From Natronomonas gomsonensis (GTDB taxonomy: Archaea > Halobacteriota > Halobacteria > Halobacteriales > Haloarculaceae), in NCBI RefSeq assembly GCF_013391635.1, contig NZ_JACAWU010000001.1, forward strand, positions 186,001-250,000: DNA of 64,000 nucleotides. The letters run 5' to 3'. This document shows, one piece after another, positions 51,608 through 59,798 of this stretch. The notes below the pieces were generated by a model that was not told where the DNA came from, did no database searches, and was given only the letters and a program-made list of their open reading frames with translations. The first letter of the stretch is position 1. Each line of letters begins with the position of its first letter. Position numbers and translations under genes: made by a program.

Positions 51608-52598
51608 CGAAAGCCGAATGCAGTCACTACACGTGAAAGACGGCACTGTCGGAAGCGTCCCGCTCGACATCGTCGCCGGGTGGGGAGTACTCGCCGGCGC
51701 CCACATCGCCGGGTTCCTGTCTTTGGGCACTCCGGTTCGGTTGATTCTCGCCGCACCGGTGGTGTTCTTCCTCCCCGGATACGTCACCGTCTCGGCGGCA
51801 TTCCCACAGCGGGCGACCGCGCCGGAACTCCGGTATCCGACTCGAATCTCCGTCGGGGAACGGTTCGCGCTCTCGGTCGGATTGAGTCTCGTCATCGTTC
51901 CGCTCCTGGGTCTGCTCGTCGCGCTGTTCCCGGGCGGAATCACCGAGCCGGTCGTAGCCGGCCTGCTCGGGGCGTACATCGTCGGCGGGGGCGTCGTCGC
52001 CAGCGTCCGGCGGTTTCACGTCCCAGCGGAGCACCGCTTTCGGGTTCCGGTCGGACACTGGGTCGGCCGACTCGTCGGCTCGCTCCGTCACGGCTCCCTC
52101 GGCGAGCGGGCCGTCACACTCGTGTTGTGTCTGAGCATCGTCTCGACGGTCGCCGCCGCCGGCTTCGTCCTCGCCGTGCCGGCCGACGGCGAGTCCTTCA
52201 CCGACCTCCATCTCGTCACCGAGACCGACGACGGCGATCTCGTCGCCGATGGCTATCCGACGAACCTGACCGAAGGCCAGCCAGCGACCTACACCGCTGG
52301 CATCGAGAACCACGAGGGCATCGCCACCGACTACGTGGTGGTGGTGACTCTCGACCGGGTCACCGAGATAGAGGGAGCACAGCGGACCGTCGAGTCGAAC
52401 GAACTCGCGCGGTTCGACGCGACGGTCGCCGCCGGCGACCGCTGGACTCGAAGCCACACCCTCACACCGGAGATGACCGGTGAGGAACTCCGGCTGACCT
52501 ACCACCTGTACGTCGACACCGCTCCCGAAACCGCCGACAGGGACAGCGCCTACCGCACCGTCCACATCTGGGTCGACGTCGCCCCCGCCGACGCCTGA
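51600..52598 (+). CDS. DUF1616 membrane protein
   Basis: A 332-residue protein of the archaeal DUF1616 type. Four to five membrane helices lie in residues 20-200 (LDIVAGWGVLAGAHIAGFLS, LILAAPVVFFLPGYVTVSAA and so on), with GERFALSVGLSLVIVPLLGL central. An outward-facing beta-sandwich (about 210-330) has the pattern LTEGQPATYTAGIENHEG, like surface-layer or cell-adhesion modules. These proteins occur in many glycan clusters, but their role is unknown. A 3-bp-spaced hydrolase-like gene follows. Confidence 0.82.
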   Translation: MSDESRMQSLHVKDGTVGSVPLDIVAGWGVLAGAHIAGFLSLGTPVRLILAAPVVFFLPGYVTVSAAFPQRATAPELRYPTRISVGERFALSVGLSLVIVPLLGLLVALFPGGITEPVVAGLLGAYIVGGGVVASVRRFHVPAEHRFRVPVGHWVGRLVGSLRHGSLGERAVTLVLCLSIVSTVAAAGFVLAVPADGESFTDLHLVTETDDGDLVADGYPTNLTEGQPATYTAGIENHEGIATDYVVVVTLDRVTEIEGAQRTVESNELARFDATVAAGDRWTRSHTLTPEMTGEELRLTYHLYVDTAPETADRDSAYRTVHIWVDVAPADA

Positions 52599-52600
52599 CC

Positions 52601-53161
52601 ATGCTCCCGTGGGAACACCTCGCGGTCGGCTACCTCGGGTATTCGGCGTGGAGCCACCTCCGAGACGGCCGACGGCCCTCGGGCCGCCCCGTCGTCGTCG
52701 TCGCGATCGCCACCCAGTTGCCCGACCTCATCGACAAGCCGCTGGCGTGGGAGTTCGGCCTTCTCCCCGGCGGGCAGACGCTCGCTCACTCCCTCGTGTT
52801 CGCACTGCCTGCAGTGGCGTTCGTCCTCGGCGCCTTCGGCAGCCGAATCGGGGTCGCCTTCGCCATCGGCTATCTGACACACCTCGCGGGCGACGTGGTG
52901 TACCCGATGGTTCTCGGTGGAGGCCCGCGCGTGTCGTTTCTCCTCTGGCCGTTCGTCGAAGCGGTGCCCAGCGAATCGCCGGGGTTTCTCGCCGAAACGT
53001 GGGCGATTCTCGGTGACGCGAGGCAGTTCATGTTGAGCCCCGAGGGAACCATCTACCTGGCCGCGGAACTCGCGTTGCTGCTCGCGGTGTTCGCGCTGTG
53101 GCGCTACGACGGCCACCCCGGCGTGCCGCGCCGGTCGAGGTCGCCCCGAATCGGACGGTAA
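52601..53161 (+). CDS. Membrane-bound metal-dependent hydrolase-like protein (DUF457/YdjM)
   Basis: A 186-residue membrane protein. The family pattern is seen in MLPWEHLAVGYLGYSAWSHL, ATQLPDLIDKPLA, GGQTLAHSLVF and GYLTHLAGDVVYP, which supply conserved Asp and His residues between helices. The substrate of this family is not established; a lipid or glycan phosphodiester is a guess. It follows the DUF1616 gene by 2 nt, so both are one unit. Confidence 0.8.
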   Translation: MLPWEHLAVGYLGYSAWSHLRDGRRPSGRPVVVVAIATQLPDLIDKPLAWEFGLLPGGQTLAHSLVFALPAVAFVLGAFGSRIGVAFAIGYLTHLAGDVVYPMVLGGGPRVSFLLWPFVEAVPSESPGFLAETWAILGDARQFMLSPEGTIYLAAELALLLAVFALWRYDGHPGVPRRSRSPRIGR

Positions 53162-53208
53162 AGCGGCGCTCGAATCGAGAAGTAACGGTCTACTCGCCGA
53201 AAGCGCAT

Positions 53209-53218
53209 CATAACAAAA
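53209..53218 (+). promoter_or_regulatory. YATAACAAAG promoter element
   Basis: CATAACAAAA is 59 nt before the aminotransferase ATG at 53268. Confidence 0.5.
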
Positions 53219-53267
53219 CCCGATTGCGGCGACCACCTGACAAGCCGTCAGCACGGCCCGCGACACT

Positions 53268-54425
53268 ATGACACAGGATACGACGCCCTCGAAGACCGCG
53301 AGTAACGAGTCGGCCGATACCCGACGAACGCTGCTGCGTTCGATACCGATAGCCGACCCGGACGTCGGCGCCGCCGAAGCCGAGCGGGTGTCGGCCGTCA
53401 TCGACAGCGGCCGGCTGGCCGATGGCCCGGAAGTCAGGGCCTTCGAGTCGGAATTCGCCGACTACTGCGGCACCGACCACGCCGTCGCGACCTCCAACGG
53501 GACGACGGCGTTACACGCGGCGCTCGTCGCCGCGGGCATCGAACCCGGCGACCGCGTTCTGACGACGCCGTTTACGTTCATCGCGACGGCGAACGCGATT
53601 CGGCTCTGCGGAGCCACCCCCGTCTTCGCCGACATCGACCCCGTCACCTACAACCTCGACCCCGTGGCCGTCGAGCGCCAACTCGAGGCGGAATCAGTCG
53701 ATGCGATTCTCGCCGTCCACCTCTACGGGCTGCCCGCCCCGATGGGAGCGTTGCGGCGGTTAGCAGACGAGTACCACCTCACACTCATCGAGGACGCCGC
53801 TCAGGCCCACGGCGCGGCAATCGACGGCCGCCGCGTCGGCTCGCTCAGCGACGCGGCGACGTTCTCGTTTTACCCGACGAAGAACATGACGACCGGGGAA
53901 GGCGGGATGATTACGACCGACAGCAGTTCGATTGCGGCCCACGCCCGGTCGTTCATCAACCACGGACGGACGGACGCCGACAGCAGCTACGAGCACCATC
54001 GCGTCGGACACAACTTCCGGATGACGAGTCTGTGTGCGGCCATCGGCCGGGAGCAACTCGAGAAGCTCCCGTCGTACGTCGAATCGCGGCGGCGAAACGC
54101 CGAGCGATACACCGAGGCGCTGACGGAGGCGCCGTCGATTCGCCCGCCGGTCGAACCAGACGGCTACCGGCACAGCTATCACCAGTACACCGTTCGCTGT
54201 TCGGACCGCGAGGGCCTCGCGGAGTGGCTCGACGATGGGAACATCTCGTCAGGCGTGTACTACCCGCGAGGCGTCCACGAACAGCCGCCGTACGTCGACA
54301 TCGGCGGGAGCTATCCGGAGGCCGAACGAGCCACCGAGACCGTCCTCTCCGTGCCGGTACATCCCGGCCTCGACGAGGCGGAAGTCGAGCGCGTCGCCGA
54401 CCGACTCGCGAGGTTCGACCGATGA
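53268..54425 (+). CDS. DegT/DnrJ/EryC1 sugar aminotransferase (WbpE-like)
   Basis: A 385-residue PLP enzyme that aminates a keto-sugar nucleotide. Lys205 in FSFYPTKNMTTGEGG binds PLP; LIEDAAQAHGA provides the Asp, and VATSNGTTALHAAL the phosphate-binding loop. The ending GVYYPRGVHEQP fits WbpE/ArnB relatives. It overlaps the oxidoreductase start by 4 nt. With the oxidoreductase, acetyltransferase and dehydrogenase nearby, the likely substrate is UDP-2-acetamido-3-keto-glucuronic acid. Confidence 0.9.
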   Translation: MTQDTTPSKTASNESADTRRTLLRSIPIADPDVGAAEAERVSAVIDSGRLADGPEVRAFESEFADYCGTDHAVATSNGTTALHAALVAAGIEPGDRVLTTPFTFIATANAIRLCGATPVFADIDPVTYNLDPVAVERQLEAESVDAILAVHLYGLPAPMGALRRLADEYHLTLIEDAAQAHGAAIDGRRVGSLSDAATFSFYPTKNMTTGEGGMITTDSSSIAAHARSFINHGRTDADSSYEHHRVGHNFRMTSLCAAIGREQLEKLPSYVESRRRNAERYTEALTEAPSIRPPVEPDGYRHSYHQYTVRCSDREGLAEWLDDGNISSGVYYPRGVHEQPPYVDIGGSYPEAERATETVLSVPVHPGLDEAEVERVADRLARFDR

Positions 54426-55399
54426 TTCCCGTCGGCGTCGTCGGCGTCGGGAGCATGGGGCGCCACCACGCGCGGGTGTACCGGGAACTCCCGGGGGCGG
54501 AACTCGTCGGGATCCACGACGCCGACGAAAAACGAGCCGCCGGCGTCGCCGCCGAACAGGGGACCCAATCCATGGAGTTGCCGGCGTTGCTCGACGCCGT
54601 CGAGGCGGTGTCGGTCGTCGTGCCGACGCCCTATCACCGCGAGGTGGCGGAGGCGGCGACCGACGCCGGCACGAGCCTGCTCGTCGAGAAACCGCTCGCG
54701 GGGACGCCACGGGACGCACGCGCAATCGTCGATGCGGCCGAGGAGGCCGGCGTCACGCTGCAGGTCGGCCACGTCGAGCGGTTCAACCCCGCCGTTCAGG
54801 CGGTCTCGGAGTTCGCCGACGAACTCGACATCGTGGCGCTGGAGGCCCAGCGACTCGGGCCGCCGGTCGACCGCGCTGGCGACGACGGCGCCGTAATGGA
54901 CCTGATGATTCACGACATCGACATCGCGCTGTCGCTGCTCGGGGAGTCGGTCGTGGACGTGCGGACGACCGGAACCGCCGACGGCGAACACGTCACGTCG
55001 ATGCTGACGTTCGAGGGGGGCAGCGTCGCGACGCTCACCGCGAGTCGAATTACACAAAAGAAGGTGCGGACGCTGGCGTTGACCGCCGCGGACTGTCGCG
55101 TCGACGTCGACTACACCTCACAGGACGTGACGATAACTCGGCAGACCACCCCGGAGTACATCGAGGCCAACGGCGGACTGCGGTTCCGCAGCGAGACGGT
55201 CGTCGAGCGCCCGACGGTCAAAAACGGCGAGCCGTTGAAGGCGGAACTCGCGTCGTTCGTCGACTGCGTCAGAACGGGAACGCCACCGGAGGTGACCGGC
55301 GAAGACGGGCTTCGAGCGCTCGAAGTCGCGGGGCGCGTCCTCGAGACGCTCACACACGACGGCAGCGTCGAGTGGGCCGACCAGCGGACCCACTCCTGA
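54422..55399 (+). CDS. Gfo/Idh/MocA sugar dehydrogenase (WbpB-like)
   Basis: A 325-residue NAD(P)-dependent oxidoreductase. The Rossmann motif GVVGVGSMGRHHARVYREL is at 4-22, LLVEKPLAGTPRDA gives the conserved EKP, and MDLMIHDIDIALSLLG holds the catalytic Asp-His. In the WbpB role it would oxidise C3 of UDP-GlcNAc uronic acid before transamination. Coupling to the aminotransferase by a 4-nt overlap supports that step order. Confidence 0.9.
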   Translation: MIPVGVVGVGSMGRHHARVYRELPGAELVGIHDADEKRAAGVAAEQGTQSMELPALLDAVEAVSVVVPTPYHREVAEAATDAGTSLLVEKPLAGTPRDARAIVDAAEEAGVTLQVGHVERFNPAVQAVSEFADELDIVALEAQRLGPPVDRAGDDGAVMDLMIHDIDIALSLLGESVVDVRTTGTADGEHVTSMLTFEGGSVATLTASRITQKKVRTLALTAADCRVDVDYTSQDVTITRQTTPEYIEANGGLRFRSETVVERPTVKNGEPLKAELASFVDCVRTGTPPEVTGEDGLRALEVAGRVLETLTHDGSVEWADQRTHS

Positions 55400-55417
55400 A
55401 CGACTCAGTCGCGGTGC

Positions 55418-56611
55418 TTACCGCTGGATGGCGTGTCGAACCCCGCGGAGGAACGGCCGCGGGTCGTCGAATTTGAGTACGTCGAAGTTCGGCATCCGGT
55501 AACAGGACATCGCGATTTCTGCCGCCGTACCGACGAGAGACGGCGCCTCGACGAACGGGGAGTCGTCGGTGATGATGCTCAACAGGTGGCCGAGTTCGCC
55601 GTACAACAGGTGGCTGCCGACGCCGACCTCGTAGCCCGGTTCGATTTCCTCGCCGCGCCCGGTCGCCAACAGCCAGTAGTGTGCCGGAAAGTCCGCACCC
55701 GCCACGACGGCACAGGGCAGCGACTGCCACATCCGGGGGTTGATTTCGGTCAGCACGTACTCGCCGGTGTCGGCGTCGCGCATGTACTCGATGCAGGCGA
55801 GGCCGTGATAGTCGAGGTGGTCCAACAGTTGCGTCCCGACGGCTTCGAGTTCGGGATCGGCTATCGACTCCCGGTAGACGCCGCCGCCGCCGGTGTAGGA
55901 ATCGCCGCGAATCTGTCGGTGCTGGAACGTCGACACCGCCTCCCCGTGGTCGTACAGCGCGCCGAAGACGTACTCCCCAGAGGACCGGACGTACTCCTGG
56001 ACGATGGGTTCGTGTTTCATCTCGGCTTCGATTTCGTCGACGTCCGGCGTTTCCCCGGGGCGGACGTGCGTCACCGTCTTCACGACCCCGACGTCCCGCG
56101 GGGACCACTCGGGGAGGTACTCGTCGACGAGGAGGTTGTATCGGGATTTGATGATGCGCTCTTCGTCCCAAGTGTCGACGTCGGAGAGCAGTTGCGTCTC
56201 GGGGGCGGGAACGCCGGCCTCCCCGGCGGCTTCGATGAGCCGAACCCGGTCGTGGACGGTTCGAAGCGTCTCCATCGGCGGCGTGACAAGCGAGACGTAC
56301 GGCTCGAAGCGGTCGGCGTACTTCGCGAAGACGTAGGGGTCCTGCGGTCGAAGCGGGGCGATGGTCCGAACCTCGGGGCGGGCGGCGACGCCGACCAGGG
56401 CGTCCCGGTAGGCGAGGAGGTCCTCGGTGGGCGAGGGCAGCCGGACGAATTCGTCACAGAACCGCGAGGCGGCCGCGGGAACGTCGTCGTGCTCCGAGCC
56501 GATTATCGTCCCGACATCCAGTCGGGCGAGTGACCGAACACTGGTGTAACTCCCCGCGTCGAATCCGGTCGGAATCAGCATCGATCCCCCGTCGGTAGTC
56601 ACGTCGTGCAT
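55418..56611 (-). CDS. ATP-grasp ligase, unknown substrate
   Basis: A 397-residue ATP-grasp enzyme, as in carbamoyl-phosphate-synthase-like ligases of glycan loci. The N-terminal half recalls a PurT/CarB preATP-grasp fold (MLIPTGFDAGSYTSVRSLAR). The grasp core shows PIVQEYVRSSGEYVFGALYD, the flexible loop IRGDSYTGGGGVYRESIADP and VLTEINPRMWQSLP with the Glu-Asn metal ligands. It may join an amino acid to a sugar carboxylate. ATG 56611 is chosen over 56638 because a promoter element lies 34 nt upstream. It runs against its neighbours. Confidence 0.8.
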   Translation of the reverse strand: MHDVTTDGGSMLIPTGFDAGSYTSVRSLARLDVGTIIGSEHDDVPAAASRFCDEFVRLPSPTEDLLAYRDALVGVAARPEVRTIAPLRPQDPYVFAKYADRFEPYVSLVTPPMETLRTVHDRVRLIEAAGEAGVPAPETQLLSDVDTWDEERIIKSRYNLLVDEYLPEWSPRDVGVVKTVTHVRPGETPDVDEIEAEMKHEPIVQEYVRSSGEYVFGALYDHGEAVSTFQHRQIRGDSYTGGGGVYRESIADPELEAVGTQLLDHLDYHGLACIEYMRDADTGEYVLTEINPRMWQSLPCAVVAGADFPAHYWLLATGRGEEIEPGYEVGVGSHLLYGELGHLLSIITDDSPFVEAPSLVGTAAEIAMSCYRMPNFDVLKFDDPRPFLRGVRHAIQR

Positions 56612-56635
56612 ACCGGAGCGAGGGGAGTCCGGGCC

Positions 56636-56645
56636 CATTGCTATA
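56636..56645 (-). promoter_or_regulatory. YATAACAAAG-type promoter element
   Basis: TATAGCAATG on the minus strand, 34 nt before the ATP-grasp ATG at 56611. Confidence 0.4.
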
Positions 56646-56724
56646 GAGGAACTACCGGAACCCGGCGGGCGGACGGCTGAGCCGAACCCGCCGACGAGAG
56701 CCCCGCAGCGTGCGGTAGTGGCAC

Positions 56725-56734
56725 CATAACAAAG
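56725..56734 (+). promoter_or_regulatory. YATAACAAAG promoter element (consensus)
   Basis: CATAACAAAG is 34 nt before a GTG that opens a 23-codon leader ORF, and 98 nt before the acetyltransferase ATG. Confidence 0.55.
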
Positions 56735-56758
56735 CCGTTCAGTCGGCGATGTGTCGGC

Positions 56759-56830
56759 GTGAACGAAACCGACACCGACGCTCGGCGGAACCGATTGCGG
56801 GAACCGAACATGGGGGGAACCGATGTCTGA
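56759..56830 (+). CDS. Candidate 23-codon leader ORF overlapping the acetyltransferase gene
   Basis: GTG 56759 begins VNETDTDARRNRLREPNMGG, then TDV, ending TGA at 56828-56830. The stop overlaps the main ATG at 56823 by 8 nt, as in the leader at 51533, and both end GGTD plus one residue. Position is right for leaderless initiation. Confidence 0.4.
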   Translation: MNETDTDARRNRLREPNMGGTDV

Positions 56831-57407
56831 ACACGCGACCGTCGGAGTGAACTGCGACATTCGACCCGGCGCCACCGTCGGCCCCGAAGGCCAATCCGGC
56901 GAGCCGCCAGTTCTCGGTGACGACTGCACCGTCCGTTCCGGGACGGTCATCTACGCGGACGTGACCGTCGGCGACGGGCTGGCGACCGGCCACGGCGTCC
57001 TCGTGCGTGAACACACCGACATCGGCGACGACTGCACCGTCGGGACGAACACCGTCATCGACGGCCACACCGTCGTCGGCGACCGGGTCAGCATGCAGAC
57101 CGGCGTGTACGTCCCGACCCACACCGACATCGCGGACGACGTGTTCCTCGGGCCGAACGCCGTGTTGACGAACGACCCCTATCCGATACGCGGCGAGAAC
57201 GAGCTCGAGGGGCCGACGCTAGAACGACACGCCTCCGTGGGAGCGAACGCGACGATACTGCCGGGCGTGACGGTGGGCGAGCGGTCGTTCGTCGCCGCCG
57301 GATCGGTCGTCATCGACGACGTGCCGTCCGGAACGCTCGCCGTCGGCGTGCCCGCGGAGCACCGACCGCTTCCGGAGCATCTCGACCGAGGGAACGTGAT
57401 TCGATGA
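56823..57407 (+). CDS. Hexapeptide-repeat sugar N-acetyltransferase (WbpD-like)
   Basis: A 194-residue left-handed beta-helix acyltransferase. Hexapeptide turns run through the protein (VLGDDCTVRSGTVIYADVTV, DIGDDCTVGTNTVIDGHTVV, SVGANATILPGVTVGERSFV) and the loop LGPNAVLTNDPYPIR is typical of WbpD/WlbB, which acetylate the C3 amine. It would act after the aminotransferase at 53268. It overlaps the dehydrogenase gene by 4 nt. Confidence 0.9.
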   Translation: MSEHATVGVNCDIRPGATVGPEGQSGEPPVLGDDCTVRSGTVIYADVTVGDGLATGHGVLVREHTDIGDDCTVGTNTVIDGHTVVGDRVSMQTGVYVPTHTDIADDVFLGPNAVLTNDPYPIRGENELEGPTLERHASVGANATILPGVTVGERSFVAAGSVVIDDVPSGTLAVGVPAEHRPLPEHLDRGNVIR

Positions 57408-58762
57408 GCGAAACAGTCGACTCACGACGGGTGTACGGCACCGACGCCGCCGACGTCGGCGAGCGCTTCCGCAACGGTGCGTTCCCCGTCGCAGTGTACG
57501 GACTCGGGAAGATGGGTCTGCCGTTGGCGGCCGTCCTCGCGGACGTGTCGGGCAACGTCGTCGGCGCGGACATCGATTCCTCTGTCGTCGAGTCCGTCAA
57601 CGAGGGGGCGTGCCACGTCGTCGGCGAACCGGGACTCGAAGAGCTGGTCGCCGAAACCGTCGAGTCGGGCGCGCTGCGGGCGGTCGCGGACGGGAAAACC
57701 GCGGCCAGCGAGGCATCGATGCACGTCGTCGTCGTCCCGACGCTGTTGACCGACAACAACCACCCGGACCTCGCTGCCGTCGAGTCCGTCCTCGACGACG
57801 TCGCGACGGGGCTGGAACCCGGCGATTTCGTCGTCATCGAATCGACCGTCCCGCCGCGGACGTGTTCCGACGCCGTCGTGCCGCAGTTGGCCGAACAGAG
57901 CGGCGTCGACCCCGACGAGTTCGGCGTGGCGTTCTGCCCCGAGCGAACCTCCAGCGGGCGGGCGCTCGTCGACATCCGGGAGTCGTACCCGAAAATCGTC
58001 GGCGGCGTCGACGACGAGAGCACGCGCCTCGCGGCCGAAATCTACGACGAGGTGACGACGAACGAGGTGGTTCCGGTGAGCGATTCGACGACCGCCGAGG
58101 CGACCAAGGTGTTCGGCGGCGTCTACCGCGACGTCAACATCGCCTTCGCCAACGAACTGGCGACGTACGCCGACGACCTCGGCATCGACGTTCGGGAGGC
58201 CATCGCCGCCTCCAACAGCCAGCCACACAGTCACATCCTCGAACCCGGTCCCGGCGTCGGCGGCCACTGCATTCCGGTGTACCCGTACTTCCTGCTCAAC
58301 GAATTCGACGTGTACAGCCCGATTATCCGGATGTCGCGGGCGGTCAACGACAGCATGCCGACGTTCGTCGTCAAACAACTCCAGCGGGCGCTCTCGGAGG
58401 CGGGCACCGACCTGCAGGATTCGACCGTCCTCGTGTTGGGCGTCACCTACAGGGCCGGCGTCGAGGAAACACGCTTCAGCCCGGCGCTTACCATACTGGA
58501 GTTGCTGTCGGATTTTGGCGCCGAGACGCTCGCGGTCGACCCGCTGCTCGACGACATCGACGGGGACGCCGAGTTGCTGTCACAGGAGGCGGCCGCCGCC
58601 GCCGACCTCGATGCGGTCGTCCTCGTGACCCCTCACGAGGCCTTCGAGACCTTCCCGTGGAACGACCACGACGACCTGGTCGTCGTCGACACACGTGGCG
58701 TCCTCGACCCCGCAACCATAGAGAGCCGCGTCGTCACAATCGGCCGTGCCATGGAGGAGTGA
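57404..58762 (+). CDS. UDP-N-acetyl-sugar 6-dehydrogenase (WbpA/WecC-like)
   Basis: A 452-residue member of the UDP-glucose/UDP-ManNAc dehydrogenase family, oxidising C6 twice to a uronic acid with NAD+. The N-terminal Rossmann motif is VAVYGLGKMGLPLAAVLADV; the active site PGPGVGGHCIPVYPYFL holds Cys289; the C-terminal domain has VLVLGVTYRAGVEETRFSPA. It would supply the UDP-GlcNAcA (or ManNAcA) used by the oxidoreductase and aminotransferase. It is followed closely by a DUF354 gene. Confidence 0.93.
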   Translation: MSETVDSRRVYGTDAADVGERFRNGAFPVAVYGLGKMGLPLAAVLADVSGNVVGADIDSSVVESVNEGACHVVGEPGLEELVAETVESGALRAVADGKTAASEASMHVVVVPTLLTDNNHPDLAAVESVLDDVATGLEPGDFVVIESTVPPRTCSDAVVPQLAEQSGVDPDEFGVAFCPERTSSGRALVDIRESYPKIVGGVDDESTRLAAEIYDEVTTNEVVPVSDSTTAEATKVFGGVYRDVNIAFANELATYADDLGIDVREAIAASNSQPHSHILEPGPGVGGHCIPVYPYFLLNEFDVYSPIIRMSRAVNDSMPTFVVKQLQRALSEAGTDLQDSTVLVLGVTYRAGVEETRFSPALTILELLSDFGAETLAVDPLLDDIDGDAELLSQEAAAAADLDAVVLVTPHEAFETFPWNDHDDLVVVDTRGVLDPATIESRVVTIGRAMEE

Positions 58763-58763
58763 G

Positions 58764-59798
58764 ATGCGCGTGCTGTTCGACATCACGCATCCGGCACACG
58801 TCCACCTGTTCAAAAACGCCATCGCGGAACTGTCGGCCGACGGGGCCGCGGTTCGCGTCGTCTCCCGGGAGAAGGAAGTCACGACCGACCTGCTGGACGC
58901 CTACGGCATCGAGCACACGCCGCTGTCGTCGAAGGGCGACCGGAAGGCGAGTCTCGCCGCCGAGTGGGCACGTCGGGAGGTGCGGACCTTCCAGGTCGCG
59001 CGGTCGTTCGATCCCGACGTGGTCGTCAGCCACCTGAGTCCGTCGGCGGTCCACGCCGCCCGACTCGTGGGCGCCGAGAGCGTCGTCTTCAACGACCAAG
59101 AGCATCCCAACACCGTCCCGCGACTCACCGCCCCGCTGACGACGGCGTACTGTACGCCGCGGAGTTACGGCGCCGACCGCGGCGCGGTCCACCGCCGCTA
59201 CGACGGCTTCCACGAGTTGGCGTATCTCCACCCGAACCGCTTCACCTCGGACCGCTCGATGCTCCGGGAACACGGCGTCGACCCCGAGGAGCCGTACGCA
59301 CTCCTCCGGTTCGTCTCGATGGGCGCCCACCACGACGTCGGCGAACGGGGGATTTCCCCGAAAACACAGGCCGAACTCGTCGAGACGCTGTCGGCGTTCG
59401 GCGAGGTGTACGTCTCGACGGAGGCGCCGCTGCCCGAGTCGCTGTCGGCCAATCGGCTTCCGGTTCCACCGGAGTCGATGCACGACCTGCTCGCGGAGGC
59501 GTCGCTCTGCGTGACCGACTCGGCGACGATGGCGATGGAGGCGGCGGTGTTGGGAACGCCGACCGTCCGGTCGAACTCCATCGATGCCGGCGGCGAGTTC
59601 GGCACGCTCTCTGCGGTCGCCAGTTACGACCTCATCGAGCAGGTACCGGCGACGGACGTCGTCGCGGCCGCACGCCGATTGGCGAACGACCCAGACGCCG
59701 CCGCGCGGTGGGCCGAGCGACGGCAGGAACTGCTCGACGACACCGTCGACGTGACCGCCTACGAACTATCGGTCATTCGAGAGGTCGCCGATGCCTGA
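58764..59798 (+). CDS. DUF354 GT-B-fold protein
   Basis: A 344-residue protein of the archaeal DUF354 family, related to the UDP-GlcNAc 2-epimerase/glycosyltransferase GT-B fold. It opens MRVLFDITHPAHVHLFKNAI and contains VSHLSPSAVHAARLVGAES, RFVSMGAHHDVGERGISP and LLAEASLCVTDSATMAMEAAVLGTPTVR, the last like a donor-binding loop. It could be a glycosyltransferase or an epimerase. ATG 58764 is chosen as the start of the conserved fold. It overlaps the deacetylase gene by 8 nt. Confidence 0.85.
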   Translation: MRVLFDITHPAHVHLFKNAIAELSADGAAVRVVSREKEVTTDLLDAYGIEHTPLSSKGDRKASLAAEWARREVRTFQVARSFDPDVVVSHLSPSAVHAARLVGAESVVFNDQEHPNTVPRLTAPLTTAYCTPRSYGADRGAVHRRYDGFHELAYLHPNRFTSDRSMLREHGVDPEEPYALLRFVSMGAHHDVGERGISPKTQAELVETLSAFGEVYVSTEAPLPESLSANRLPVPPESMHDLLAEASLCVTDSATMAMEAAVLGTPTVRSNSIDAGGEFGTLSAVASYDLIEQVPATDVVAAARRLANDPDAAARWAERRQELLDDTVDVTAYELSVIREVADA

